From Pseudomonas sp. MWU15-20650 (GTDB lineage: Bacteria; Pseudomonadota; Gammaproteobacteria; Pseudomonadales; Pseudomonadaceae), in the NCBI RefSeq assembly GCF_023242475.1, contig NZ_JALJFG010000004.1, positions 248,001-312,000 of the forward strand: DNA of 64,000 nucleotides, given 5' to 3'. Position 1 is the stretch's first letter, and each line of letters opens with the position of its first letter. Of the stretch, positions 7,627-16,195 are shown one piece after another. Position numbers and translations under genes: made by a program. The notes under the pieces were generated by a model, which had not been told where the DNA came from, did not search any database, and saw only the letters and a list, made by a program, of their open reading frames with translations.

Positions 7627-7788
7627 TAGCAGCTCCTTGAGCTCTTCGAGGCGGCGCTGCTGATCTTCAAGCAGGCGGTCCTGGCGGTCACGAATCAGAT
7701 CGGTGATACCGGGTGTGTTCTGCGCAGGGGCTGCTTGCGCTAATCCGGCTGCCCCCAGGCAAAAAAAGCGGACAGCAGTACAGATTTG
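7627..7788 (-). pseudogene. Remnant of TpsB (ShlB/FhaC-type) two-partner secretion transporter N-terminus
   Basis: Read on the minus strand, this encodes a signal-peptide-like stretch (FFCLGAAGLAQAAPAQ) followed by ITDLIRDRQDRLLEDQQRRL and EELKELL. That is the typical mature N-terminal helix of TpsB outer-membrane transporters. An in-frame TAA lies directly upstream, there is no good start codon, and the similarity ends abruptly after ~50 residues at the 7595-7626 scar. TpsB proteins are normally ~550-600 residues, so more than 90% of the gene is missing. It lies between the tRNA-Asn terminator and two small ORFs, suggesting deletion of a former two-partner secretion locus next to the tRNA. 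Confidence 0.6.
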
Positions 7789-7919
7789 TTACAGAACCGA
7801 TACAAAAGGCGCACGCCCACTCGGCCCGCACTTGCAGTGCTATCGAGGGTTTAAAAGACAGGAGGATTTGATGCGAATCGCGCTATGCGTTTGGGGTGCC
7901 GGGTCAAATTCCGAGCAAA

Positions 7920-7947
7920 AAAAAGCCTGCATCGCTGCAGGCTTTTT
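7920..7947 (-). terminator. Intrinsic terminator after tRNA-Asn
   Basis: An 11-bp stem AAAAAGCCTGC / GCAGGCTTTTT with a 6-base loop lies 6 bp past the tRNA 3' end. A-run and T-run are present on both sides, so it can work in both directions. Confidence 0.9.
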
Positions 7948-7953
7948 ACGATC

Positions 7954-8029
7954 TGGCTCCACGACCTGGACTCGAACCAGGGACCCAATGATTAACAGTC
8001 ATTTGCTCTACCAACTGAGCTATCGCGGA
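7954..8029 (-). tRNA. tRNA-Asn (anticodon GTT)
   Basis: A 76-nt cloverleaf on the minus strand begins TCCGCGATAGCTCAGTTGGT and has anticodon loop CTGTTAA (GUU), T-loop GGTTCGAGTCC and an encoded CCA end at 7954-7956. The D, anticodon, T and acceptor arms all pair. It is followed by a strong terminator. tRNA-Asn is a common integration target, and the sequence just past its 3' end holds a decayed secretion gene. Confidence 0.97.
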
Positions 8030-8089
8030 ATGCGCCGTATGTTACTGATTAAAAAGAAGAAGTCAAGCCTTCTCTGACATCGGTGGTGT

Positions 8090-8986
8090 TTAAACCGGAT
8101 GGCCGGTTGAAAACCCAGGCTCCTTGGCCAAATCCAACCAGGCGCGTGCCGCCGGTGGCAAGTGGGCGCCGGCACGCCAGGCCAGGGCGATATGCCAGTC
8201 GGTATGGGGTTCGTCGAGGGGGATCAAGGCGATGCCGGCGTGTTGATGCTTGTGCGCCAGCATGCGCGGCAGGAAGGCGACGCCCAGCCCGGCCGCGACC
8301 AGGTCGACGATGAAATCGATCTGCCCGCTGCGGGCGGTTACTCGGGGTGTCACACCTTTGCGTTCACAGGCAGCGAGGATCTTGGCGTTCAGGGCGAAGC
8401 CGGCCTCGAACAGAATGAACGCAGAGTCCGCCAGGTCGGTGAAGTCGATGCGTTTGCGCTGGGCCAGTGGGTGGTTCAGGGGCAGCACGGCCATCAGCGG
8501 TTCGTTACGCACGGGTTGGTAGTCGAAACCTTCGTCAACCGGCAACAGGAGCGCGGCCAGGTCGACCTCCCCTGCTTCCAGGCATTCGCGCAGTTTTTTA
8601 CTGCCGTACTCGGTCAATTCGATATCGATGTCCGGATAGCGGCTGCGGTAGCTGGTGAACATCGCCGCAAACAGCACGCCGCACCCCACCGGCGGCAGGC
8701 CGATGCGCAACACGCCACGCTTGAGGCCGCGCAGGTCGTTGATCTCGGTCACCAGATCGTTGTGCTCCGCGAGCAGCACCAAGGCGCGACGGTAGGCAAT
8801 TTCGCCGGCAGCGGTGAGTTCACTCTTGTGGCCCAGGCGATTGAGCAGCGGCATGCCCAGTTCGTCCTCCAGGGTCTTGACCGCCTTGCTCACCGTGGAT
8901 TGGGTCAAGGACACCACTTCGGCCGCCTGGGAGAACCCTCCCTGGCGCACCACTTCGACAAAGGCGCGCAGTGTTCGCAGGTTCAT
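8090..8986 (-). CDS. LysR-family transcriptional regulator
   Basis: The 298-residue protein has an N-terminal LysR winged helix-turn-helix (residues 1-60: LRAFVEVVRQGGFSQAAE, LTQSTVSKAVKTLEDELG) and a C-terminal periplasmic-binding-like effector domain with a conserved LPPVGCGVLFAAM segment. An AGGA SD precedes the ATG. It diverges from lldD, with 100 bp between starts, and that gap contains a TGATAAAA-N5-TTTTATCA palindrome at 9015-9035 that fits a LysR site. It probably regulates lldD and itself. Pseudomonas lld operons are usually described with a GntR-type LldR, so the LysR partner is noteworthy. Confidence 0.9.
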   Translation of the reverse strand: MNLRTLRAFVEVVRQGGFSQAAEVVSLTQSTVSKAVKTLEDELGMPLLNRLGHKSELTAAGEIAYRRALVLLAEHNDLVTEINDLRGLKRGVLRIGLPPVGCGVLFAAMFTSYRSRYPDIDIELTEYGSKKLRECLEAGEVDLAALLLPVDEGFDYQPVRNEPLMAVLPLNHPLAQRKRIDFTDLADSAFILFEAGFALNAKILAACERKGVTPRVTARSGQIDFIVDLVAAGLGVAFLPRMLAHKHQHAGIALIPLDEPHTDWHIALAWRAGAHLPPAARAWLDLAKEPGFSTGHPV

Positions 8987-9014
8987 CAGTATTCCTTTAG
9001 CGACTGGATTGCAG

Positions 9015-9035
9015 TGATAAAAGTTGTTTTTATCA
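9015..9035. promoter_or_regulatory. Palindromic LysR-type operator in lldD promoter
   Basis: Arms TGATAAAA (9015-9022) and TTTTATCA (9028-9035) are perfect inverted repeats with a 5-bp spacer, placed 30 bp from the LysR start and 50 bp from the lldD start. A dyad in a divergent LysR/target gap is the classic arrangement. Confidence 0.6.
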
Positions 9036-9086
9036 TGCCAGATTTTTGTTTATCGTGAGTCCCCCAGCCCTGTGGAGCCACCCGTC

Positions 9087-10217
9087 ATGATCATCTCGTC
9101 CGCCTCCGACTACCGCGCAGCGGCCAAGCGCAAGTTGCCGCGCTTCCTGTTCGACTACATCGACGGCGGCGCCTACGCCGAGCACACCCTGCGTGCCAAC
9201 AGTTCGGACCTGGCCGAGATCAGCCTGCGCCAGCGCATCCTGCGCAAGGTCGACAACCTGAGCTTGAAGACCGAGCTGTTCGGCACGGAGCTGGCGATGC
9301 CGGTGATCCTCAGCCCGGTTGGCCTGACCGGCATGTATGCGCGGCGCGGTGAAGTGCAAGCGGCCAAGGCGGCGGCCAACAAAAACATTCCCTTTTGCCT
9401 GTCGACGGTGTCGGTGTGTTCGATTGAAGAAGTGGCCTCGCAAAGCCCGCAGGCGATCTGGTTCCAGCTGTATGTGCTCAAGGATCGCGGCTTCATGCGC
9501 AATGCCCTGGAACGTGCGCAGGCGGCCGGCGTGACGACATTGGTGTTCACCGTCGATATGCCGACCCCCGGCGCCCGTTACCGCGATGCGCACTCGGGCA
9601 TGTCCGGGCCATATGCGGCGCAGCGGCGGATGTTGCAGGCCGTGACCAAACCGCAATGGGCATTCGATGTCGGGCTGATGGGCCGCCCCCACGACCTGGG
9701 CAATATCTCCAAGTACCTGGGCAAACCCACCCATCTGGAGGACTACATCGGCTGGCTGGCCAACAACTTCGACCCGTCGATCAGTTGGAAGGACTTGGAG
9801 TGGATCCGCGAATTCTGGAAAGGCCCGATGATCATCAAGGGCATCCTCGACCCGCAGGATGCCAAGGATGCACTGAGTTTCGGCGCCGACGGTATCGTGG
9901 TCTCCAACCATGGCGGCCGCCAACTTGACGGTGTGCTCTCCACGGCCAAGGCGTTGCCGCCGATTGCCGAAGCGGTGGGCGATGACCTGACCGTACTGGT
10001 GGACTCGGGCATTCGTTCCGGGCTCGACGTGGTGCGCATGCTCGCCCTCGGCGCCAAGGCATGCCTGTTGGGACGCGCCACCGCCTATGCGCTGGCCGCC
10101 GAGGGCCAGCACGGGGTAGAGAACCTGCTGGATATTTTCGCCAAGGAAATGCGCGTGGCCATGACCCTGACCGGGGTCACTTCCATCGCACAGATCGACC
10201 GCAGCACCTTGGTCTAA
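9087..10217 (+). CDS. lldD: FMN-dependent L-lactate dehydrogenase
   Basis: The 376-residue enzyme of the alpha-hydroxy-acid dehydrogenase family oxidises L-lactate to pyruvate at the inner membrane and feeds electrons to quinone. I chose ATG 9087 because [18 protein letters not shown] matches the canonical LldD N-terminus and GGAG lies upstream; the frame is open further to 9024. Family signatures are [24 protein letters not shown], and the catalytic [10 protein letters not shown] (His near residue 275, flanked by Arg), plus [22 protein letters not shown]. No lactate permease or D-lactate dehydrogenase follows. It ends overlapping the stop of the opposing CoA-transferase by 4 bases. Closely related 2-hydroxy-acid oxidases such as mandelate dehydrogenase are less likely. 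Confidence 0.88.
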   Translation: MIISSASDYRAAAKRKLPRFLFDYIDGGAYAEHTLRANSSDLAEISLRQRILRKVDNLSLKTELFGTELAMPVILSPVGLTGMYARRGEVQAAKAAANKNIPFCLSTVSVCSIEEVASQSPQAIWFQLYVLKDRGFMRNALERAQAAGVTTLVFTVDMPTPGARYRDAHSGMSGPYAAQRRMLQAVTKPQWAFDVGLMGRPHDLGNISKYLGKPTHLEDYIGWLANNFDPSISWKDLEWIREFWKGPMIIKGILDPQDAKDALSFGADGIVVSNHGGRQLDGVLSTAKALPPIAEAVGDDLTVLVDSGIRSGLDVVRMLALGAKACLLGRATAYALAAEGQHGVENLLDIFAKEMRVAMTLTGVTSIAQIDRSTLV

Positions 10218-11446
10218 CCCTGCTGCTCGACAATACCGCGGGCCTTGAGCTGGGCCAGTTGCTGCGGCGACAAGCCCAACCGCTGCCCGAGGATGTCGTC
10301 AGTGTGCTGCCCCAGCATCGGCGCCGGCCGCAGATACTCCACGGGGGTGCCGGACATCTTGATCGGGCTGCCGACCATGGCGAAATCCGGGTTCTGCGGG
10401 TGGGGAATTTTTACCATCAGGTTGCGGGCAATCACCTGGGGTTCTTCCAGGGATTGGGCGATAGAGTTGATCGCCCCCACCGGCACTTTCGAGGCGTGGA
10501 TGCACGTCACCCACTCATCGGCGCTGCGCAGCAGGAAGTGCGCTGAAAGCAGCTCGACGATTTCGGCGCGATGGGTCACGCGGTCGGCGTTGCGGCGAAA
10601 ACGCGGATCGTCCGGCAAGTGCGGCAGCCCAATGCTCTGGCACAGGGCAACGAACTGGCTGTCGTTGCCGCATGCGATGATGAAGTCGCGGTCGGCGGCG
10701 CGGAACACCTGGTAGGGCACGATATTGGCGTGGGCATTGCCATAACGCTGCGGCACTTTGCCGGAGGCCAGGTAGTTCATGCTCTGGTTGGCCAATGTGG
10801 CGACCTGCACGTCGAGCAATGCCATATCGATATGCTGGCCGACGCCGGTGCGCTCACGACTGAGCAGCGCCGCCTGAATGGCCACGGTGGAATACAACCC
10901 GGTCATCAGGTCGGAAAACGCCACGCCCACCTTCTGTGGCCCGCCACCCGGCAAGTCATCGCGCTCGCCGGTGATGCTCATCAGCCCACCAATGCCCTGG
11001 ATAATGAAGTCATAACCGGGCTCTTCTGCGCGCGGGCCGGTCTGGCCAAAGCCGGTGATGGAGCAATACACCAAGCGCGGGTTGATCTCGGCCAGGGTTG
11101 CGTAATCCAACCCGTAGCGCGCCAGGGAGCCGGCTTTATAGTTCTCGATCAACACGTCGGAACTGGCCGCCAGCGCGCGCACCAGTTCCTGGCCTTCGGG
11201 GCTGGCGAGGTCAATGGCCACCGACAATTTGCCACGGTTGGTGGACTGGTAATACGACGCCTGTCCGGATGACTCGCCCGTGTCGGTCTTCATCCAGGGC
11301 GGCCCCCAGCCCCGGGTGTCGTCGCCACTTTGCGGACGTTCGATCTTGATCACTTCCGCCCCCAGGTCAGCCAACACCTGCCCGCACCAGGGGCCGGCCA
11401 ACACTCGGCTTAAATCCAGCACCCGCAAACCTGTCAATGCACCCAT
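10214..11446 (-). CDS. Type III (CaiB/BaiF) CoA-transferase
   Basis: The 410-residue protein has family III features: N-terminal [31 protein letters not shown], then [41 protein letters not shown] and the catalytic-loop region [12 protein letters not shown], whose Asp forms the acyl anhydride. It moves CoA from a donor thioester (often succinyl-CoA) to a free carboxylic acid, activating it without ATP. It is last in the minus-strand arm, 26 bp after the dehydrogenase gene, with AGGA before the ATG. It is therefore the likely entry step of this pathway. Glutarate, itaconate-like, aromatic or branched acids are all possible substrates. Confidence 0.85.
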   Translation of the reverse strand: MGALTGLRVLDLSRVLAGPWCGQVLADLGAEVIKIERPQSGDDTRGWGPPWMKTDTGESSGQASYYQSTNRGKLSVAIDLASPEGQELVRALAASSDVLIENYKAGSLARYGLDYATLAEINPRLVYCSITGFGQTGPRAEEPGYDFIIQGIGGLMSITGERDDLPGGGPQKVGVAFSDLMTGLYSTVAIQAALLSRERTGVGQHIDMALLDVQVATLANQSMNYLASGKVPQRYGNAHANIVPYQVFRAADRDFIIACGNDSQFVALCQSIGLPHLPDDPRFRRNADRVTHRAEIVELLSAHFLLRSADEWVTCIHASKVPVGAINSIAQSLEEPQVIARNLMVKIPHPQNPDFAMVGSPIKMSGTPVEYLRPAPMLGQHTDDILGQRLGLSPQQLAQLKARGIVEQQG

Positions 11447-11472
11447 TATTCTTATCCTGTGAGGTTGGGAAA

Positions 11473-13002
11473 TCAGCCAATGGCCGGCTCGTCATGACGC
11501 AGGGAAATCCCCAGCATCGCCCGCCGCCGCAACCAGGGGCTGGGGCGGTAACGCGGGTCGTGAGTGAGTTCGCTCATACGCTGCAAAATCGTGAGCAGCC
11601 GCCGTGGGCCGAGGGCATCCCCCCAGGCCAGCGGGCCATAGGGATAGCCCAGGCCCAATTGCACCGCCTGGTCGATATCGGCAACGCTGGCGATGCGTTG
11701 CTGGGCGATATCACAGGCCAGGTTGACCACCATCGCCAGGGTCCGTTGGGCGACAAACCCAACGCTGTCAGCGATCACCGTCACTCCCACGCCGTCCGCG
11801 GCGAGCAACGCGTGGGCCGCGTCACGCATGGCCGACGCCGTGAGGGGGTTTTGCATCAAGGTGCGCTGGCGCGACAGGTCTGTCAGCAGGTCTATACACA
11901 GGGTATGCGCCGGGTCCGTGTCAAAGCGCAGGCACGCACTGGTAGCGTCCCGCCCGTACGGCGCGAGCAGGCACAAGGCATGCGGCGAGGGTTGTGCCGT
12001 GCGCTCAAGGTCGGCGCCCAGGCGGATCACCAAGGCGCTGAGGCGCTCATAATCCGCGCTGTCTTCGGTGGCGATCCACACCGGTGGCACCGCGTGCACC
12101 GTGGGGATGGGCTGGGGTTGCGGGCCATTGATGAGCTGGCCGTCCTGATACTGGTAGAAGCCGTGGCCGGCCTTGCGCCCCAGGCGCCCGCCCACCAGCA
12201 TCTGCCGGGTCAGGGGCGACGGTCGATAGCGCGGTTCCTGATAAAACTGGTTGTAGATCGACTCCATCACCGGATGGGAGACATCCAGGCCGGTCAGGTC
12301 GAGCAACTCCAACGGCCCCATGCGAAACCCCGCGCCGTCGCGCAGGATGCGGTCGATATCACCCCGCTCGGCAACGCCCTCATCGAGCATCTTCAAGGCT
12401 TCGGTGCCATAGGCACGCCCCGCGTGGTTGACGATAAAACCGGGGGTGTCCTTGGCGCGCACACCGCGATGGCCAACACGCGCCACCAGCGCCAGCAACG
12501 CATCACCGACTGTCGGTGCGGTGAGCAGGCCATCGATCACCTCCACCACCCGCATCAATGGCACCGGGTTGAAAAAATGCAGGCCGGCCACGCGCTCAGG
12601 TTGCCGGCAACCGTTGGCGATGGCCGTCACGGACAGTGAGGAGGTGTTGGTGGCGAGGATGCAGGTCGGACTGACGATGCCTTCAAGCTGTTGCAACAGG
12701 CTGCGCTTGGCCTCGAGGTTTTCCACGATGGCTTCGACGATCAGGTCGCAATCCTTCAGGTCATCGATCCTGCCGGCGACCTGCAGGTTAGCGAGAGCCG
12801 CGTCCATTGCCGGCTGGGTGATTTTGCCTTTGCCCACCAGCTGGGTGAAGGTCGCGGCCAGGGTGCCATGGGCCGCTTGCGCAGCGCCTTCACGGGCGTC
12901 GAACAAGCGCACCCGCACACCGGCCTGGGCCGCAATTTGCGCGATGCCGGCACCCATGACGCCGGTGCCAACCAGGCCCAGGGTGTTGATGGAGTCGGTC
13001 AT
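11473..13002 (-). CDS. 3-hydroxyacyl-CoA dehydrogenase (PaaH/PaaC-like, two C-terminal domains)
   Basis: The ~509-residue NAD-dependent enzyme oxidises 3-hydroxyacyl-CoA to 3-oxoacyl-CoA. A Rossmann start GTGVMGAGIAQIAAQAG is followed by ATNTSSLSVTAIA, the catalytic region LHFFNPVPLMRVVEV, and two helical dimerisation domains (KDTPGFIVNHAGRAYGTEAL; the C-terminal duplicate starts ADSVGFVAQRTLAMVVN). The length matches PaaH-type proteins rather than the ~280-residue FadB-like form. GAGGGG lies 7 bases before ATG 13002, preferred over ATG 13008. It follows the hydratase stop by 2 bp, so they are co-transcribed. The pathway substrate is unknown. Confidence 0.9.
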   Translation of the reverse strand: MTDSINTLGLVGTGVMGAGIAQIAAQAGVRVRLFDAREGAAQAAHGTLAATFTQLVGKGKITQPAMDAALANLQVAGRIDDLKDCDLIVEAIVENLEAKRSLLQQLEGIVSPTCILATNTSSLSVTAIANGCRQPERVAGLHFFNPVPLMRVVEVIDGLLTAPTVGDALLALVARVGHRGVRAKDTPGFIVNHAGRAYGTEALKMLDEGVAERGDIDRILRDGAGFRMGPLELLDLTGLDVSHPVMESIYNQFYQEPRYRPSPLTRQMLVGGRLGRKAGHGFYQYQDGQLINGPQPQPIPTVHAVPPVWIATEDSADYERLSALVIRLGADLERTAQPSPHALCLLAPYGRDATSACLRFDTDPAHTLCIDLLTDLSRQRTLMQNPLTASAMRDAAHALLAADGVGVTVIADSVGFVAQRTLAMVVNLACDIAQQRIASVADIDQAVQLGLGYPYGPLAWGDALGPRRLLTILQRMSELTHDPRYRPSPWLRRRAMLGISLRHDEPAIG

Positions 13003-13004
13003 GT

Positions 13005-13790
13005 TCATTCCCCTCGGTACTGCGGTGTGCGCTTTTCGAAGAACGCGGCGGCGCCCTCCTTCTGGTCCTTTGAATCGAACAGCAATTGAAACGCCTTGCG
13101 CTCCAGCATCAGCGCGCTGTCCAGGGGCAGATCGGCACCGGCGAGCATCACTTCCTTGATCTGCTCCACCGCCAGCGGCGGCAGTGCGGCGATGTGCGCG
13201 GCCAGTTCAAGGGCACGGGGCAACGTCTGGTCGTCACTCACCACTTCGCTGAGCATGCCGATCGCCAGGGCCTCAGCCGCTGTGACCATGCATCCGGTCA
13301 GCGCAATACGCATCGCCTGGAACTTCCCCACCGCACGGATCAACCGCTGGGTGCCGCCTGCACCCGGCATCAGGCCGAGCTTGACTTCGGGCTGGGCAAA
13401 CCGCGCCGACTCGCCGGCCACGATCAGATCGCAATGCATCGCCAACTCGCAGCCACCGCCCAGGGCAAAACCATTGACTGCGGCAATCACCGGTTTGGGG
13501 CAACGGCTGATGGCTTCCCACAGGTATTCGGTGTGCCGCCGGTACATATCCATCGCGCTCGCACTGGCGAACTCCTTGATATCCGCACCGGCCACAAAAA
13601 ACTGCGTGCCGCCGGTCAACACAATCGCGCGGACATCCCGACGCCGGGCCAGTGCACGGAAATGCTCGGCCAGTGCTTCGCGCACCTGGGCATTGAGCGC
13701 GTTTTTCACCTCGGGCCGATGAATACGCACGACTGCCACGCCGTTGTCCTGGACGTCGAGGTACACCACGGGTTGGTCTGCACTGGTCAC
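13005..13790 (-). CDS. Enoyl-CoA hydratase/isomerase family protein
   Basis: The 261-residue crotonase-fold protein has VRIHRPEVKNALN, an oxyanion-hole ADIKEFA, a second NGFALGGGCELAMHCD and LGLMPGAGGTQRLIRAVG. The Glu of GCELA and the Glu in the QPEVKLGLMPGAGG segment correspond to the two catalytic glutamates of classic hydratases, so hydration of a 2-enoyl-CoA is likely. It starts with GTG at 13790, with AGGAG five bases upstream. It is first in the minus-strand arm, facing the IclR gene across a 262-bp gap with two palindromes. Confidence 0.9.
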   Translation of the reverse strand: MTSADQPVVYLDVQDNGVAVVRIHRPEVKNALNAQVREALAEHFRALARRRDVRAIVLTGGTQFFVAGADIKEFASASAMDMYRRHTEYLWEAISRCPKPVIAAVNGFALGGGCELAMHCDLIVAGESARFAQPEVKLGLMPGAGGTQRLIRAVGKFQAMRIALTGCMVTAAEALAIGMLSEVVSDDQTLPRALELAAHIAALPPLAVEQIKEVMLAGADLPLDSALMLERKAFQLLFDSKDQKEGAAAFFEKRTPQYRGE

Positions 13791-13834
13791 GTTGACTCCT
13801 GCTTCTACGTTCTTGTTAGTTGGACAATCATTAG

Positions 13835-13849
13835 TTTCGCTATGCGAAA
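13835..13849. promoter_or_regulatory. IclR-type operator, copy 1
   Basis: A perfect 15-bp palindrome TTTCGC-TAT-GCGAAA lies in the divergent gap, 45 bp upstream of the hydratase start. The flanking ATTAG and the AATA that follows are shared with copy 2 at 13995. Palindromes of this size suit IclR dimers. Confidence 0.65.
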
Positions 13850-13994
13850 TAACATTCCGTATTTACCCATAATCATAAGTAGCGACCTACCGGGTGTAAA
13901 CGTAAAAACCATAACGCAGACAAAAATGACTACTAAGTCTCTGTTTTAAAGGGCTTTATCAAACTATTAAATCTAATCACAACAAGTTGATTAG

Positions 13995-14009
13995 TTTCGC
14001 TGTGCGGAA
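13995..14009. promoter_or_regulatory. IclR-type operator, copy 2
   Basis: TTTCGC-TGT-GCGGAA is a near-perfect palindrome, 44 bp upstream of the iclR start. It shares ATTAGTTTCGCT-TGCG-AATA with copy 1; the two centres are 160 bp apart. The symmetric placement, one next to each arm, suggests the adjacent regulator controls both operons. Confidence 0.65.
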
Positions 14010-14052
14010 TAGAATTTTGTTTTGTTGATTTTATAAAAAAATGAGGATTAAC

Positions 14053-14910
14053 ATGCGCCGTCGAAACCTGGACCCGGACACCGCCGAAGCCCCTGCTGGC
14101 AACACCACCTTCGAGCATTTGTTGATTGACCCGATGAGCAGTAACGAGGAGGAAGACAAGGACCGGCAGTTCGTCACCGCCTTGGCACGCGGCCTGGAAC
14201 TGCTGCGTTGTTTCACCCCGAGCGAGAGCGTACTGGGCAATCAGGAACTGGCGCGCAAGACCGGGCTGCCGAAGCCGACGATCACGCGGATGACCCACAC
14301 GCTGACACGCCTGGGTTACCTCAAGCACCTGCCGCAGTCGGGCCGGTACCAGTTGGATGTGGGGGTGATGGCCTTCGGTTACGCCATGTTGTCGAACCTG
14401 TCGGTGCGGGCCGTGGCCCACCCACTGATGGAGACCATGGCCAAGTACGCCCAGGCCGCTGTCGCGATGGCCACCCGGGACCGCTTGGACATGGTGTACC
14501 TGGACGTGGTCCAGGGTGAAGCGAACATGACAATGCGCCGCCAAGTCGGTACGCGCTTGCCATTGCACTTGAGTTCCGCCGGCCGCGCCTGCCTGGCCGC
14601 CATGCCGGAAAACGAGCGCGAATTCATGCTCGACCACATCCGCCAGCGTCATCTGGAGGACTGGCCGAGTATCCGCAAGGGGCTGGAACGCGCCTTCCGG
14701 GATTACACCGACTTCGGCTATTGCATGTCGATCGGTGAGTGGCACCGCGATGTCAACGCCATCGCCGTACCGCTGCTGCATGCACAACATGGTTTGCTGG
14801 CGTTCAACTGTGGCGGGCCGAGCTTTCACCTTTCCCGGGAGAAACTCGAGGACGACATCGGGCCACGCCTCAAGCACATGGTGAACAATATCGAGGCCGC
14901 CACCCGCTAG
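14053..14910 (+). CDS. IclR-family transcriptional regulator
   Basis: The ~285-residue protein has an N-terminal winged helix (FVTALARGLELLRCF, NQELARKTGLPKPTITRMTHTLTRLGYL) and a C-terminal IclR effector domain (MATRDRLDMVYLDVVQG, GTRLPLHLSSAGRACLAAMPE, WHRDVNAIAVPLL). Proteins of this group commonly control aromatic or CoA-linked degradation and bind the substrate acid or its thioester. ATG 14053 is preferred over 14041 because GAGG lies six bases before it. It heads the plus-strand arm; the twin palindromes at 13835 and 13995 are its likely targets. Confidence 0.9.
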   Translation: MRRRNLDPDTAEAPAGNTTFEHLLIDPMSSNEEEDKDRQFVTALARGLELLRCFTPSESVLGNQELARKTGLPKPTITRMTHTLTRLGYLKHLPQSGRYQLDVGVMAFGYAMLSNLSVRAVAHPLMETMAKYAQAAVAMATRDRLDMVYLDVVQGEANMTMRRQVGTRLPLHLSSAGRACLAAMPENEREFMLDHIRQRHLEDWPSIRKGLERAFRDYTDFGYCMSIGEWHRDVNAIAVPLLHAQHGLLAFNCGGPSFHLSREKLEDDIGPRLKHMVNNIEAATR

Positions 14911-14979
14911 CTGGATCGGTGCACGGCCTCAGCAGATTGACGACAACAGGCCCGCCGAACGGGCCGCTGAGGAATGCAC

Positions 14980-16134
14980 ATGATCCGAGACCCACAAACG
15001 CTTCATATCCTGGTGGACGCTATTGCGCAGTTCGTCAATGAAGCGCTGATCCCGCGGGAAAACGAAGTCGCCGAGACCGATGAAATCCCGGCGGACATCG
15101 TCGGCCAATTCCAGGACATGGGCCTGTTCGGCCTGACCATTCCCGAAGCCTATGGCGGCCTGGGGCTGACTATGGAAGAAGAGGTGACGATCGCCTTTGA
15201 GCTTGGGCGCACCTCCCCCGCCTTCCGCTCCTACTTCGGCACTAACAACGGCATTGGTTCCATCGGCATCCTGCTCGACGGCACCGAGGCACAGAAGGCG
15301 CATTACCTGCCACTGCTGGCCAGCGGCCAACTGCTCAGTTCGTTCTGCCTGACCGAACCGGACTCCGGTTCCGACGCCGCCTCGCTGAAAACCACCGCTG
15401 TGCGTGATGGCGACCACTACCTCATCAACGGCACCAAGCGCTTCATCACCAACGCGCCCCACGCCGGGATCTTTACCGTGATGGCGCGCACCAACCCAGG
15501 CATCAAAGGCTCGGGCGGCATCAGCGCGTTTATCGTCGAACGGGATACGCCGGGCCTGTCCCTGGGCAAACGCGACCACAAGATGGGCCAGCAAGGTGCC
15601 CATACCTGTGACGTGATCTTCGACTCCGTGCGTGTGCCCGCCGGCCAGTTGATCGGCGGGGTTGAAGGGGTGGGTTTCAAGACCGCGATGAAGGTGCTCG
15701 ACAAGGGCCGCCTGCACATTGCGGCTGTCAGCGTTGGCGCAGCCGAGCGCATGTTGGGCGACGCCCTGAACTACGCCATCGAACGCAAGCAATTCGGCCA
15801 ACCGATCGCCGAGTTCCAATTGATCCAGGCCATGCTCGCCGACAGCAAAGCCGAAATTTACGCCGCGCGCTGCATGGTGCTGGATGCTGCCCGCCGGCGC
15901 GACGAGGGCCAGGATATTGGCACGCAGGCGTCATGCTCGAAGATGTTCGCCACGGAAATGTGCGGCCGCGTCGCCGATCGTTGCGTGCAGATTCATGGCG
16001 GTGCGGGCTATATCAGCGAGTACGCCATCGAACGTTTCTACCGCGACGTGCGCCTGTTCCGCTTGTATGAAGGCACCACGCAAATCCAGCAACTGGTGAT
16101 CGCCCGCAACATGATTCGCGAGGCGCAACGCTAG
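14980..16134 (+). CDS. Acyl-CoA dehydrogenase
   Basis: The 384-residue FAD enzyme makes the first alpha,beta-desaturation of an acyl-CoA. Motifs are GLTIPEAYGGLGL, the FAD/substrate loop CLTEPDSGSDAASLKTTA, NGTKRFITNAP, the adenine-binding QLIQAMLADSKAEIYAAR, QIHGGAGYISEYAIERFYRDVR, and the catalytic base in RLYEGTTQIQQLVIAR. GAGGA lies six bases before ATG 14980, preferred over ATG 14974. A small GGCCCG/CGGGCC hairpin lies in the short gap after iclR. Electrons would go to ETF. With the hydratase and dehydrogenase across the promoter it gives a nearly complete beta-oxidation turn. Confidence 0.9.
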   Translation: MIRDPQTLHILVDAIAQFVNEALIPRENEVAETDEIPADIVGQFQDMGLFGLTIPEAYGGLGLTMEEEVTIAFELGRTSPAFRSYFGTNNGIGSIGILLDGTEAQKAHYLPLLASGQLLSSFCLTEPDSGSDAASLKTTAVRDGDHYLINGTKRFITNAPHAGIFTVMARTNPGIKGSGGISAFIVERDTPGLSLGKRDHKMGQQGAHTCDVIFDSVRVPAGQLIGGVEGVGFKTAMKVLDKGRLHIAAVSVGAAERMLGDALNYAIERKQFGQPIAEFQLIQAMLADSKAEIYAARCMVLDAARRRDEGQDIGTQASCSKMFATEMCGRVADRCVQIHGGAGYISEYAIERFYRDVRLFRLYEGTTQIQQLVIARNMIREAQR

Positions 16135-16195
16135 GCCGGACGCTTCACAGCAACACCCATACCCAATGCCCTAACAACTACAACAAGGTATCGCT

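Noticed and set aside
7703..8077. 124-aa plus-strand ORF
   Set aside because: It covers the tRNA-Asn gene antisense; the segment TRTRDPMINSHLLYQLSYRG is the familiar artefact of translating a tRNA.
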